From Acidobacteriaceae bacterium (GTDB lineage: Bacteria > Acidobacteriota > Terriglobia > Terriglobales > Acidobacteriaceae): a stretch of DNA of 64,000 bases. The stretch lies in the NCBI GenBank assembly GCA_028283655.1, contig JAPWKE010000003.1, positions 248,001 to 312,000 on the forward strand, given 5' to 3'. Each line of letters begins with the position of its first letter. Positions within the stretch are counted from its first letter, which is position 1. Below the pieces are notes generated by a model. It worked only from the letters and a program-made list of their open reading frames with translations. It was not told the origin of the DNA and ran no database searches. Shown here piece by piece: positions 36,936 to 45,235 of this stretch. Made by a program: the position numbers and the translations under genes.

Positions 36936-38561
36936 ATGGCGATGGCATCACAATCTCGGCGATGGAAGCGCGGCTGGTTAGCTGCAGCAGGCGTGCTGTG
37001 CGTCTCTGCCAGCGGCATCACGCACGCGCAGGACGCTCCCGCGAAGCGCATCAGCCTCCGTCCGAACGCCGACACCGCGAGCCAGCCCGCACCGTCCTCG
37101 ACTCCCGCCAGCGGCAGCAGCAGCACGATCCTGCAGCAACCGGCCACTTCGCCGGGTCTCTACGCCCAGCCAGCCGCGACGTCGCAGTCCGCGCAGCCTT
37201 CTGCGGCTGCTACTTCGGCTCCAGCTTCTGCACAAGCCGCCCCTGTTTACGCGCAGGCGCCGCCGATTGCCTCTGCAGCACCTGCTACCACCTCTGCTGC
37301 GCCCGGCGCAGCTCCTGCCGCAACCCAGCGGCCGGCTCCGCCGGTCTTCCTGCAGGCAGGGCACTCCGCCGCCGCGGAAGCCGCTGCCGTAGCCACTGAC
37401 TTCCCCGCGCCGTCTCCCGCGCCCCAGGCTCCTCCCGCAGCGCCTCGCCGCATCGTGCTCTTCAATCACCAGCCCGAAGCAGGCGCAACCTCTTCGTCCA
37501 TCGCCGGAGCGCCCTCCATGAGCGCTGCTCCCGGGCCTGTGAAGAGCACGCCTGCACCGGCTCCTGAGCCGGAACCTGTCACCGCCGCAGCCGACGTCCC
37601 ACCGCAGCCTAGCGGAGAGATTGCCGACGCTCCTGCGCCTGTACGGAAGAACTCCGGGCGGAAATCCCAGCTTAAGGCCGCAGCTCCGGTCATCGAAATC
37701 CCCGGCAAGCCTATGCTCGACGAACTTGGCGTGCAGCGTGTGGACGCCACCGGCAAGCCGATGTTCTATCCGCCGACGCTGCAACTGCGCGACGCGCACG
37801 GCAAGCCCGTCTTCAAGGGGGATAAGCCTGTCTTCCAGACCGCTGACGATCTCGGCTACGACGCACACGGTCACCGTTTGCGCGCTCCGAAGGAGTACGT
37901 CGCCCGCAAGGCCAACCTGACCCTTGAGCGCGGTGCACTCATGGTGGACGGCATCGTGGGCAAGGTGCGGCTCAACTACGACATCGGCGAACTCCACTAC
38001 CTGTACATGTATGTGCCGGACACAGGCGTCGTCATCGTCTCAAACGGCCCGTTCCCCGGCGCGATCAAAGAAGCCGGTGCCTTCCGTGGAAATTCGCTGA
38101 CGGTGCAGGTGGAAGAGCACACGCTGAAGGTTTCTTCGGCCAAATCTCTCATCGGCAACAAGCCGGAGGCGGCGTTTGTCGCCGTCGACCGCAGCTATAT
38201 CCTGCCTCACGCCACCTTCCCGGTCTTCGGATACGGTGCGACCCGCGTAGCGCCATACGTCTGGCCGGGCAGCAAGGCGGAAGAGAAGCAGCTTGGCGTT
38301 CGCGCAGATGCCCCTGCGATTGTTGATGAGTTGAAGCCTCGCCTGCAGAGCCAGGGCTGTGAGCAGGGCGTACGCTGCTCCGACAATGGAGACGTCACCG
38401 CCGCTCCCGCCACACCTGCTCCGGAAGCGAAGCCTGCGGCGACGGCTACGCCTGCTCCAGCAGCAGGCAACAAGCCCGCAACGGCGGATCAGCCTGCGAG
38501 CACCCCGGCAACTGCTCCAGCGGCACAGACCGCAAACCCTGTAGCGACTCCGAAGCCATAA
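36936..38561 (+). CDS. Secreted Pro/Ala-rich protein, paralogue 1 of an unnamed family
   Basis: A 541-residue protein of no family known to me. ATG 36936, with AGGA 5 nt upstream, gives the signal peptide RRWKRGWLAAAGVLCVSASG (an ATG at 36873 is also in frame). A low-complexity Pro/Ala linker runs to about residue 245. Then come about three 16-residue repeats starting GKPM/GKPV, and a compact domain (about 330-470: ERGALMVDGIVGKVRLNY, YLYMYVPDTGVVIVSN, FPVFGYGATR). A second Pro/Ala tail ends the protein. The next gene shares the repeat and compact domain in the same order. The linker length suggests an envelope-spanning or surface-tethered protein. Confidence 0.78.
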   Translation: MAMASQSRRWKRGWLAAAGVLCVSASGITHAQDAPAKRISLRPNADTASQPAPSSTPASGSSSTILQQPATSPGLYAQPAATSQSAQPSAAATSAPASAQAAPVYAQAPPIASAAPATTSAAPGAAPAATQRPAPPVFLQAGHSAAAEAAAVATDFPAPSPAPQAPPAAPRRIVLFNHQPEAGATSSSIAGAPSMSAAPGPVKSTPAPAPEPEPVTAAADVPPQPSGEIADAPAPVRKNSGRKSQLKAAAPVIEIPGKPMLDELGVQRVDATGKPMFYPPTLQLRDAHGKPVFKGDKPVFQTADDLGYDAHGHRLRAPKEYVARKANLTLERGALMVDGIVGKVRLNYDIGELHYLYMYVPDTGVVIVSNGPFPGAIKEAGAFRGNSLTVQVEEHTLKVSSAKSLIGNKPEAAFVAVDRSYILPHATFPVFGYGATRVAPYVWPGSKAEEKQLGVRADAPAIVDELKPRLQSQGCEQGVRCSDNGDVTAAPATPAPEAKPAATATPAPAAGNKPATADQPASTPATAPAAQTANPVATPKP

Positions 38562-38700
38562 CCACTTTGTGGTAGCCCCATGCCGCTGCTTTGCCTGTAT
38601 TTTTCACCATATACACACCACCGGAGCGTATTCTCCGTGGCAAACCCTTATCTTGCCCGCCGCCGCTCAGTCGAAGCGTCTGCGGCCCTGGAGTTTGATG

Positions 38701-39783
38701 ATGCCTCGTGGACCTCAGCTTTTTGTCCTGGCCGTTCTGCCTATTGCGCTGTTCGTGGTGCCTCGAGCCTACTCGCAGGCAAGCGAACCAACGCCCCCAC
38801 CCGCAGCGACGGCTCCCGCCTCACCTTCTCCAACAGAGCCTGTGGCCGCCGACGCTGCCAACGCAGCAGACGCGCCGAAGGCTGAAGTGGCTCCCGTCGC
38901 TGGCAGTTTCAAGGGCCCGCTCTATGTGAAGCAAGGTAAGAAGGAAGTGTACGTTGGGCCGAAGGAGCTAATTTCCCTCACCCCAACCCCAATGCTCGAC
39001 GAGGAAGGCAAGCAGCGCCTCGACCCGGACGGCAAGCCGATGTTCAACCCGCCGGTAAAGCAGCAGCGCGACAAGCACGGCAACCCGGCCTTTGAAGAGA
39101 GTGGCAAGCCGCTCTTTCAAACCGCATCCGCGCTCGGCTATGACGATAAGGGCAAGAAGATCCACTCGGAAAAGGTAAAACCGCCTAAGATGACGCCGAT
39201 TTCCATCAGCCGTGGCACCTTCACGGTGGACGGCGTTGTGGGCAAGGCGGCGATGAACTACGAGATCTCCGACTTGAAGTTCATCTACCTCTACGTTCCG
39301 GGGATGGGCGTAACCGTGGTTTCCAACCACGCTTTCCCCGGCTCAAAGGAGCAGCCCAAGGCCTTCGACGGCCCTACCCTGACGGTGAAGGCCGACGACC
39401 ATACGCTGCAACTCTCCAGTGATAAGCGTCTTCTGGGCAAGAACCCGGAGTCGGCGTTCGTGCTCGTCAACCGCGAGTTCCAACTGCCGTCACACTATCC
39501 CGTTGTGGGGTACGGCGAAACAACACGTTCGCCCTACACCTGGCCGGGAAGCCATGTGAATCAGCAGATCGCAGGTATCGAAGCTCCGCCCGTTCCGACC
39601 AACCTGCAGCCAACCCTGCTGATGAAAGCCTGCGAAAAGGGCGAGATGCGTATGCCCGCGCCGCCTGTGCTTCCGGGGCAGGTCGCACCGCCGCAGCCGT
39701 GCGTCTCGATCGCCAGGGCCGAGGCTGCTCGCAAGGCGCTGAGCGCATCAACCGCATCTGTTGCCGCCACGCCCGCAAAGTAA
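38701..39783 (+). CDS. Secreted protein, paralogue 2 of the same unnamed family
   Basis: 360 residues from ATG 38701 (GGAG 7 nt upstream; the adjacent ATG 38698 is equally possible). The longer open frame from 38569 is not used because it buries the signal peptide FVLAVLPIALFVVPRAYSQA. A short Pro/Ala linker precedes the domain shared with the upstream gene: TPMLDEEGKQRLDPDGKPMF repeats, then SRGTFTVDGVVGKAAMNYEI, YLYVPGMGVTVVSN, and YPVVGYGETTRSPYTWPGSH. A Cys pair may lie in the tail (LLMKACEKGE and PQPCVSI). The pair looks like a tandem duplication with linker divergence. Function unknown. Confidence 0.78.
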   Translation: MPRGPQLFVLAVLPIALFVVPRAYSQASEPTPPPAATAPASPSPTEPVAADAANAADAPKAEVAPVAGSFKGPLYVKQGKKEVYVGPKELISLTPTPMLDEEGKQRLDPDGKPMFNPPVKQQRDKHGNPAFEESGKPLFQTASALGYDDKGKKIHSEKVKPPKMTPISISRGTFTVDGVVGKAAMNYEISDLKFIYLYVPGMGVTVVSNHAFPGSKEQPKAFDGPTLTVKADDHTLQLSSDKRLLGKNPESAFVLVNREFQLPSHYPVVGYGETTRSPYTWPGSHVNQQIAGIEAPPVPTNLQPTLLMKACEKGEMRMPAPPVLPGQVAPPQPCVSIARAEAARKALSASTASVAATPAK

Positions 39784-39794
39784 CGGAAACGAAC

Positions 39795-39834
39795 AAAGCT
39801 AAGCGGCGATCCCGAGGGATCGCCGCTTAGCTTT
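39795..39834. terminator. Bidirectional terminator, 19-bp stem
   Basis: AAAGCTAAGCGGCGATCCC pairs with its complement at 39816-39834 around a tiny GA loop, between the convergent genes ending at 39783 and 39867. Confidence 0.82.
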
Positions 39835-39866
39835 AGGACAGATTTCGGCAGTTGCCGAAGGGAAGT

Positions 39867-40223
39867 CTACGCTTTACGCGCAACTTCCTTCAGGCGGGCA
39901 GCCTTACCACGCAGAGCGCGGATGTAGAACAGCTTCGAACGGCGGACGCGGAACGAGCGAATCTTCTCGATCTTATCGACAACCTTCGAGTTGTAGGGGA
40001 AGATGCGCTCGACGCCCTGGCCGAAGCTCATCTTGCGAACTGTGAACGATCCTTGCGGTCCCTTGCGGCACGCAATGACCAGGCCTTCAAAGGCCTGCAG
40101 GCGTTCTTTTTCGCCTTCCTTGATCTTCACCTGGACGCGAATGGTGTCGCCAGGGCCAAACTCAGGAAGATCGGTGCGCTGGTGCTTCTCAGCCAGCTTC
40201 TGCATGATCGGGTTGATGGACAT
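39867..40223 (-). CDS. rplS: 50S ribosomal protein L19
   Basis: 118 residues, the full family length, with [38 protein letters not shown] and the basic tail [19 protein letters not shown]. Sits at the 30S-50S interface. AAGGA is 9 nt upstream. Last gene of the rpsP-khpA-rimM-trmD-rplS cluster, ending at a convergent terminator. Confidence 0.98.
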   Translation of the reverse strand: MSINPIMQKLAEKHQRTDLPEFGPGDTIRVQVKIKEGEKERLQAFEGLVIACRKGPQGSFTVRKMSFGQGVERIFPYNSKVVDKIEKIRSFRVRRSKLFYIRALRGKAARLKEVARKA

Positions 40224-40282
40224 GATACGAATCCTTGCTTTGTAGTCGCAGGGTTTAGTCTACCACGGTTTTGAAAAAACCG

Positions 40283-41104
40283 TTACTCTTTGTGTCCCTC
40301 AAGCGGCAGGCGAGAGAGAAATTTTCGGTCGGTATCGGCCAGTTCAGCCTTTTCCAGCAGGTCCGGGCGGTTGCGGGCTGTCTTTTCGAGAGCCGCCTCA
40401 CGCCGCCAGCGGCGAATCACGACGTGATCGCCTCCGGAGAGAGCTTCGGGGATGCTGGCTCCGGCGAGGTTCGCAGGCCGCGTATAGTGCGGATAATCCA
40501 GAAGCCCACCTGCACCGTGGGTAGAGCGGGGCACGCCGTCGACGTCGTTGCGCGTGTCTCCGGTATCGCCTTCGCCAAAGCTCTCGTAGCGGTTTGAGTC
40601 CTCGTGGCCCAGCACGCCCGGAATCAGCCGGACCGTCGAATCGATTAGGATGGCTGCTGGCAACTCGCCGCCGGTCAGCACGTAGTCGCCGATCGAAAGC
40701 TCGCGGTCGCAGAGCAGATCGGTGATGCGTTCGTCCACGCCTTCGTAGCGTCCGCAGATCAGCGTGATGCGTTCCAGCTTCGAAAGCTCACGCGCGATGC
40801 CCTGCGTGAACTTTTTGCCCGACGCCGACAGCAGAATCACCGACTCGCGACTGAGGTCACGCTCTGACTTGGGCGTGATGCCAAGCGCGGCTGCGGCTTC
40901 CAGGATCGGCTGCGCCTTCAGCACCATGCCTTCGCCGCCACCGAACGGACGGTCGTCCACCGTGCGATGGCGGTCATGCGTAAAGTAGCGAAGGTCGTGG
41001 GTGTGCGCCTCGGCCAGGCCGTTGCGCAGCGCGCGTTGCAGCACGCCGTGCGAGAAGATGTCGCGAAAGAAGTTGGGGAAGATCGTGAGAACGTCGAAAC
41101 GCAT
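40283..41104 (-). CDS. trmD: tRNA (guanine-N1)-methyltransferase TrmD
   Basis: A 273-residue SPOUT methyltransferase forming m1G37 in tRNAs that read CNN/CGG codons. Motifs are MRFDVLTIFPNFFRDIFSHG, DDRPFGGGEGMVLK, LICGRYEGVDERI and the knot region SIGDYVLTGGELPAAILID. CGGAGG lies 9 nt before the ATG; the rimM stop is only 3 nt upstream, so both are co-translated. The domain after about residue 175 is the usual C-terminal helical domain (YPHYTRPANLAG, PEALSGGDHVVIRRWRREA). Confidence 0.98.
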   Translation of the reverse strand: MRFDVLTIFPNFFRDIFSHGVLQRALRNGLAEAHTHDLRYFTHDRHRTVDDRPFGGGEGMVLKAQPILEAAAALGITPKSERDLSRESVILLSASGKKFTQGIARELSKLERITLICGRYEGVDERITDLLCDRELSIGDYVLTGGELPAAILIDSTVRLIPGVLGHEDSNRYESFGEGDTGDTRNDVDGVPRSTHGAGGLLDYPHYTRPANLAGASIPEALSGGDHVVIRRWRREAALEKTARNRPDLLEKAELADTDRKFLSRLPLEGHKE

Positions 41105-41107
41105 GGG

Positions 41108-41701
41108 CTAGGCCTCCGTAAGGCCCGGAGGCAGGTTCATGCGGATGGTCTTCTCCTCCACGTCGACGCTGTCGATCCAGGCAGCGACCAGCGGTATCAG
41201 CAGCGTATCGTGCTCTTCTTCGCCATCATGGAGGGGTTGCACTTCCAGCAGCGGCGCAGCATCACCGAGCCGTGTACGCCCATCGGCGGCGACGGCAAAC
41301 TGCACATCAACGATCTCGCCCACGAGTTTGCCTGCGTCGAAGAGCGTCGATCCCACGAGATCGCGCACGTACCAGGTGTCGGGCTCGAGCTCTGGCATCT
41401 CTTCGGCAGGGATGAAAACCTGCAGGCCGGATAGCGTCTCGGCGTCGTTGATGGACTCGGAGCCGGAGAGCTTCATCACGATGCGTCCGGCGTTGCGTCC
41501 GGTGGGGAAGAAGTGCGACTCCAGCTTGCGCGGGCTCGCGAATACGATGGCAGATTCTTCCTTGGCCAGCCAGATTTCGCGGCCCTCGGCAAACATCTCG
41601 TCGAGGTCCGTCAGTGGTTCGGCAAGTACTTCACCGCGACGTCCCTGGGGGCGTAGAAGCTCGGCAATCGCAATCCATTTTGTTTCAGCGGTGTCGGTCA
41701 C
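41108..41701 (-). CDS. rimM: Ribosome maturation factor RimM
   Basis: A 16S rRNA processing factor that binds S19 on the 30S head, about 197 residues from GTG 41701. The frame opens further upstream, but family alignment starts near WIAIAELLRPQGRRGEVLA and the extra part would overlap khpA. The RimM N-terminal barrel and the PRC-barrel (ELEPDTWYVRDLVGSTL, LIPLVAAWIDSVDVEEKTI) are complete. No SD is visible at the GTG, and an 11-bp hairpin lies 18 nt upstream, which may affect its expression. Confidence 0.92.
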   Translation of the reverse strand: MTDTAETKWIAIAELLRPQGRRGEVLAEPLTDLDEMFAEGREIWLAKEESAIVFASPRKLESHFFPTGRNAGRIVMKLSGSESINDAETLSGLQVFIPAEEMPELEPDTWYVRDLVGSTLFDAGKLVGEIVDVQFAVAADGRTRLGDAAPLLEVQPLHDGEEEHDTLLIPLVAAWIDSVDVEEKTIRMNLPPGLTEA

Positions 41702-41718
41702 AGTATGCAGTGTAAGGA

Positions 41719-41745
41719 AAAGCCCTCGCAGTATGCGAGGGCTTT
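41719..41745 (-). terminator. Hairpin between khpA and rimM
   Basis: A perfect 11-bp stem AAAGCCCTCGC / GCGAGGGCTTT with a 5-nt loop, followed on the minus strand by TTCCTT. It sits inside the operon, so it may be a partial terminator setting the ratio of rpsP-khpA to rimM-trmD-rplS mRNA, or an RNA-processing stem. Confidence 0.6.
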
Positions 41746-41777
41746 GATAGAAGGTCTTCTTTCGAAGGAGGTTACGG

Positions 41778-42080
41778 TTATTCGGCTGCTGCCGCCATGT
41801 CATCAGCTTCAACAATATCCAGCGCATAACGGTGCTGAAGCTTCATGCTGGCTGCGGAAAGGATGGTTCGCAGTGAACGGGCCGTACGACCCTGTTTTCC
41901 AATGACTTTGCCTACGTCATTCGGTGAAACGAACAAGCGCAGAACCGTGGCATCGTTTTCTTCGAGCACTTCAATCCGAACCGCGTCGGAGTCATCGACA
42001 AGAGCACGAGCAACTTCCGTCATCAATGCTTTCATTTCGTTGACTCCATTCACGTTCGGAGTATCTCCAACTTCACTCAC
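41778..42080 (-). CDS. khpA: KH-domain RNA-binding protein KhpA
   Basis: A 100-residue protein dominated by one KH domain with the GxxG loop in VGKVIGKQGRTARSLRTIL. KhpA with KhpB is an RNA chaperone affecting envelope growth in Firmicutes. GTG 42080 has AGAGGTG 5 nt upstream; ATG 42035 (GGAG 8 nt upstream) would give the more usual 85-residue form. It lies between rpsP and rimM, its standard place. Confidence 0.93.
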   Translation of the reverse strand: MSEVGDTPNVNGVNEMKALMTEVARALVDDSDAVRIEVLEENDATVLRLFVSPNDVGKVIGKQGRTARSLRTILSAASMKLQHRYALDIVEADDMAAAAE

Positions 42081-42360
42081 TCAGACACCTCTGAAGGGGA
42101 TCGCACCCTTTCGCTTCATTTTCCCAAAATGGGAATCTTTTGGCGAACAACAGAAAGTTTTCAGCTTCCCGGGTGCTGCATGTCCGCCGACGATTTCCAG
42201 TTTTAGATGCTCAAGCGAGAGGATCGTATGTCTGGTGGGCCCGAGGAGAACAATGCTTTCAAAAAGGAGAATACGCGAGGAAAACGTGAATGGGTGGAAC
42301 TCTTTGGGCACAAAGGCCGCATTACGAGTCACCACCCATTGATTACGTTCGGAAGTTACT
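42081..42360. other. 280-bp gap between rpsP and khpA
   Basis: Unusually long for this operon. A minus-strand open frame (42081-42335, 84 codons) has no SD or recognisable domain and is not called. A 6-bp stem TTCCCA/TGGGAA at about 42122-42136 is the only structure noticed. Confidence 0.4.
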
Positions 42361-42627
42361 TTAGGCTACAGCGGTTTCAGTTGCCGGAGCTGCAGGCTGG
42401 TAGTTCTTCGCCAGCTTGGCAACGATCTCCGACATCTGTGCGCCCTTCTCGGTCCAGTAGGCGAGACGGTCGGTCTTGAGCAGTACTGACGCGGGTTCGG
42501 TGCGGGGGTTGTAGGTGCCGACCACTTCGATCGAACGGCCATTGCGGGCACGATCCTTCTCGATTACGACGACGCGATAGTGCGGCTGCTTACGGGCGCC
42601 AACGCGCGCCAGGCGGATCATCAACAC
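42361..42627 (-). CDS. rpsP: 30S ribosomal protein S16
   Basis: 88 residues from GTG 42627, preceded by AGAGGA, giving VLMIRLARVGARKQPHYRVV; a longer frame to 42651 adds unrelated residues. The family core DKRARNGRS-like region (KDRARNGRSIEVVGTYNP) and the DRLAYWTEKGAQMSEIVAKL helix are intact. The Ala/Pro tail is short. First gene of the cluster. Confidence 0.96.
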   Translation of the reverse strand: MLMIRLARVGARKQPHYRVVVIEKDRARNGRSIEVVGTYNPRTEPASVLLKTDRLAYWTEKGAQMSEIVAKLAKNYQPAAPATETAVA

Positions 42628-42731
42628 AGGGAAATTCCTCTCAAAGTACAAAACTTTTGTTGTTCAGGGTGACTGCCGCGCCGTGGAATCAGAGTCAACA
42701 CGGCGGACGGACGCTATGTTCCGAACGATTT

Positions 42732-42760
42732 ATTATCCCCGATTTTCGGCCTGGAGGCAA
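42732..42760 (-). promoter_or_regulatory. Promoter of the rpsP operon
   Basis: On the minus strand: -35 TTGCCT (42760-42755), 17-nt spacer, -10 GATAAT (42737-42732). The 5' UTR to the rpsP start is about 98 nt. Confidence 0.65.
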
Positions 42761-42806
42761 GAAAATACGCAATTTTGCGGTGTGTTTCCGCGTGTTTTGA
42801 AACGAT

Positions 42807-43724
42807 TTAATGCGCGGGGAAGAGGAACGCCAGCACCTGTCCGAAGCGGTCGGCCCAGGCATCTTCGTTATGAACGGCGTCTGGGAAGCGGGTGTAGGAG
42901 AGTTCCTGGCCGGGGAGCCAGCCCCGGGTGGAGAGGCGGCGGGCGAGGACATCGCAGTCGCGGAGGTGGCGCAAACCTTCGGCGGTTCCCATGTCGAGCC
43001 AGATGCGGGCGCGAGGCGGGGTGGGTTCGGCGGGAGGGTTGCTCGCGAAGCGGGGGATCGAGAAGCGGCGGGGGGCGCCGATGGTGTGCAGGATGGAGCG
43101 GTGGTCCCACCAGACGCTGGGGGAGAGGACGGCGAGTTTGCCGAAGACGTTGGGATACTGCAGGCCAAGGAAGAGAGAGAGCAGGCCGCCGAGGGAGGAG
43201 CCGCCGAGCGCGGTGTTGGGTGCGTCGCGGAGGGTGCGGAGGGTGGTGTCAAGGATGGGCTTGAGTTCGTCGACGATCATGCGACCGTAGAGGGGGCCTT
43301 CGCCGCCACCGTACTCGGGGTCGCGGGTGGGGGTGTACTCGGCCATGCGGCGGTCGCCGGCATTGTCGACGCCAACGAGGATGATGGGTTCGATGCGGCC
43401 TTCGGCGGTAAGGCGGTCGGCGGTGAGGTGCGCGCGCCAGGTGTGGCCGGGCATGTAGCTGGTGCGGCCGTCGAAGAGATTCTGTCCGTCGTGGAGGTAG
43501 AAGACAGGGAAGTTGCGTGTGGGGTCGGAGAGATACGCCTCGGGGAGATAGATGCGAACGTCGCGTGTATCGGTGAGGTAGCGTGAGGCGAAGCCGCGAA
43601 GGATGCGGTAGCGGGGATTCTCGTCGAGAGCGTACTGATCGGTGTCGGCAGCGTGGTGCGGGCTGTCGAGAGGTGCGCCTTCGAAGGGCAGCGTTCCGAG
43701 ATTCAATGTATGCAAGGGATTCAC
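42807..43724 (-). CDS. Putative esterase (enterochelin-esterase-like)
   Basis: A 305-residue alpha/beta hydrolase. It lacks a signal peptide. Motifs are FPVFYLHDGQNLFDG, LVGVDNAGDRRMAEYTP, the nucleophile GGSSLGGLLSLFLGLQYP, SPSVWWD and the terminal His region DAVHNEDAWADRF. The closest recognisable group is the esterase D/IroE-like family, the same superfamily as the pair at 17807-19571. GTG start without an obvious SD. Substrate unknown; no siderophore genes are nearby. Confidence 0.83.
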   Translation of the reverse strand: MNPLHTLNLGTLPFEGAPLDSPHHAADTDQYALDENPRYRILRGFASRYLTDTRDVRIYLPEAYLSDPTRNFPVFYLHDGQNLFDGRTSYMPGHTWRAHLTADRLTAEGRIEPIILVGVDNAGDRRMAEYTPTRDPEYGGGEGPLYGRMIVDELKPILDTTLRTLRDAPNTALGGSSLGGLLSLFLGLQYPNVFGKLAVLSPSVWWDHRSILHTIGAPRRFSIPRFASNPPAEPTPPRARIWLDMGTAEGLRHLRDCDVLARRLSTRGWLPGQELSYTRFPDAVHNEDAWADRFGQVLAFLFPAH

Positions 43725-43840
43725 TGCAGGGAAGACGCAACCTTGTACCGCGGCGTTGGGTCAGAGTAACAGAGGGAGATGAGGGGGAGGGGGTAGTTCC
43801 CGCTTCGGGGCAGGCGGATGGTTGGCCAGGAGAGGGACGC

Positions 43841-43876
43841 TTCGACGCTGAGGGCGCCAAGGTTCGCGAAGGGATT
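43841..43876. repeat. Degenerate CGCTGAGGGCGCCAAGG element
   Basis: TTCGACGCTGAGGGCGCCAA followed by GGTTCGCGAAGGGA. Related copies lie at 44919, 50418, 50503 and 52791. Confidence 0.5.
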
Positions 43877-43942
43877 TGTTGGCAGAGATTTGTTGGTGGC
43901 ATAGGGCTTCGTCGTTTGTGAGTTCGCCGGGCTTGGAATGAG

Positions 43943-44935
43943 GTGGGTTTGAAGAAGATTGGTGTTTTGTTTGGGATGGAGAATACGTTTCCTGGAGCGC
44001 TGGTCGAGCGGATCAACTCGCTTGCGGCCGATCTTGCCGGGGAAGACATTCGGGCTGAGTTTGTGAAGCTGGGTGCGGTGGAGATGGCGAAGCCCTGTGG
44101 CTATGCCGTGATCGTTGACCGTATCTCGCATGACATGCCGTTCTACCGGTCGTATCTGAAGAACGCGGTGTTGACCGGGACGTATGTGATCAACAACCCG
44201 TTCTGGTGGAGCGCGGACGATAAGTTTTTCAACTACTGCCTGGCGGAGAAGGCGGGTGTGGCCGTGCCGAGGACGGTGCTGCTGCCGCATAAGGAGTATC
44301 CGCCGCAGATGAATGAGCAGTCGGTGAGGAACCTGGAGTATCCGCTGGATTGGGACGCGATCTTTGAGTATGTGAGGTTTCCTGCGTTCCTGAAGCCGCA
44401 TGACGGCGGGGGATGGCGGGATGTGTTTCCTGTTCATGATCGCGCGGAGTTCTTTGCCGCCTATGACCAGACGCGCGATATGACGATGACGCTGCAGGCG
44501 GCGGTGGGTTTCAAGGAGTACTTCCGCTGCTATGTGGTGGGGCGGGAGGATGTGCTGGTGATGCCGTACGATCCTCGTCAGCCGCATGAGAACCGTTACG
44601 TGCTTGATCCGCCGGAGTATGACGCGGCGTTGCTGGCGCGGGTGGAGAAAGACGCGCTGACGCTTTGCCGGGCGTTGGGGTATGACCTGAACACGGTGGA
44701 GTTTGGCGTGGAAGATGGTGTGCCGTATGCGATCGACTTTATGAACCCGGCTCCGGATGCGGATCGCGATTCGGTGGGGGAGAAGAACTTTGAGTGGATC
44801 GTAGAGAAGATGGCGAGGCTGGCGATTCGGAAGGCGGTGGAAGGGCCTCCGGTGGGGGTGTTGCATTGGGAAGCGCTGCTGGCTGGTGGTGGTCGTGGTG
44901 AGGTGAAGGGAAAGCCCCGACGCAAAGGGCGCTGA
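43943..44935 (+). CDS. ATP-grasp-like protein, substrate unknown
   Basis: A 330-residue protein with an ATP-grasp-like layout: N-terminal Rossmann-type part (KKIGVLFGMENTFPGALVERIN), a central lobe entered by YVRFPAFLKPHDGGGWRDVF (a Lys and Gly-rich loop typical for ATP binding) and a C-terminal part with LGYDLNTVEFGVEDGVPYAI, then DFMNPAPD carrying likely metal-binding residues. RimK/glutathione-synthetase-like carboxylate-amine ligases have this form; the substrate cannot be predicted. GTG 43943 with GGA upstream is used; TTG 43949 is possible. The last codons coincide with a degenerate intergenic repeat (44919-44937), so the tail KPRRKGR may be a late extension. Confidence 0.72.
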   Translation: MGLKKIGVLFGMENTFPGALVERINSLAADLAGEDIRAEFVKLGAVEMAKPCGYAVIVDRISHDMPFYRSYLKNAVLTGTYVINNPFWWSADDKFFNYCLAEKAGVAVPRTVLLPHKEYPPQMNEQSVRNLEYPLDWDAIFEYVRFPAFLKPHDGGGWRDVFPVHDRAEFFAAYDQTRDMTMTLQAAVGFKEYFRCYVVGREDVLVMPYDPRQPHENRYVLDPPEYDAALLARVEKDALTLCRALGYDLNTVEFGVEDGVPYAIDFMNPAPDADRDSVGEKNFEWIVEKMARLAIRKAVEGPPVGVLHWEALLAGGGRGEVKGKPRRKGR

Positions 44936-44937
44936 GG
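44919..44937. repeat. Degenerate GACGCAAAGGGCGCTGAGG element
   Basis: Similar to 50418-50450. It overlaps the stop codon of the ATP-grasp gene. Confidence 0.45.
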
Positions 44938-45066
44938 GTTTGTGTGGCGGAACGGGTGGGAGTGGCTGTTCGAGCGACAAGCTGGAGCCTCGCTTTGCGA
45001 GTGGATGACAATTTTGTACGGGTGGGACTGTGGTGTTGAGAGAGAATGGTGCCTTCGCGGGCTTCT

Positions 45067-45212
45067 GTTGAGGGGCTGCGCATCGAGTTGAGGGGGGCGC
45101 ATTGAGTTGCGCACATTGAGGCTCTGCACGTTGAGTTGCTGAGCATTAAGTAGCTCATTTCGTTGCACATTAGGTTGCTGGGCAAGAAGTTGCTGGACAA
45201 GAGTTCTTGGGC
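45067..45212. repeat. Degenerate tandem repeat, about ten units of 11-20 bp
   Basis: Units begin with GTTG and follow a loose consensus GTTGCTGxGCACATTGA, for example GTTGAGGGGCTGCGCATCGA, GTTGCGCACATTGA, GTTGCTGAGCATTAA, GTTGCACATTA and GTTGCTGGACAAGA. Unit length drifts so the array is not a clean microsatellite and not a CRISPR. It fills the gap between two genes of unrelated function. Confidence 0.65.
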
Positions 45213-45235
45213 AGGTGTTTAAGCGGGAGGGTGTT

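Noticed and set aside
38569-38700. 44-residue N-terminal extension of the second secreted paralogue
   Set aside because: It would bury the signal peptide; ATG 38701 has GGAG at normal distance.
42081-42335. 84-codon minus-strand frame between rpsP and khpA
   Set aside because: No ribosome-binding site, no domain, and the reading frame abuts khpA by chance; standard operons have no gene here.
45067-45212. Possible CRISPR array
   Set aside because: Units are 11-20 bp, degenerate and contiguous, without constant repeats or unique spacers, and no cas gene is present.
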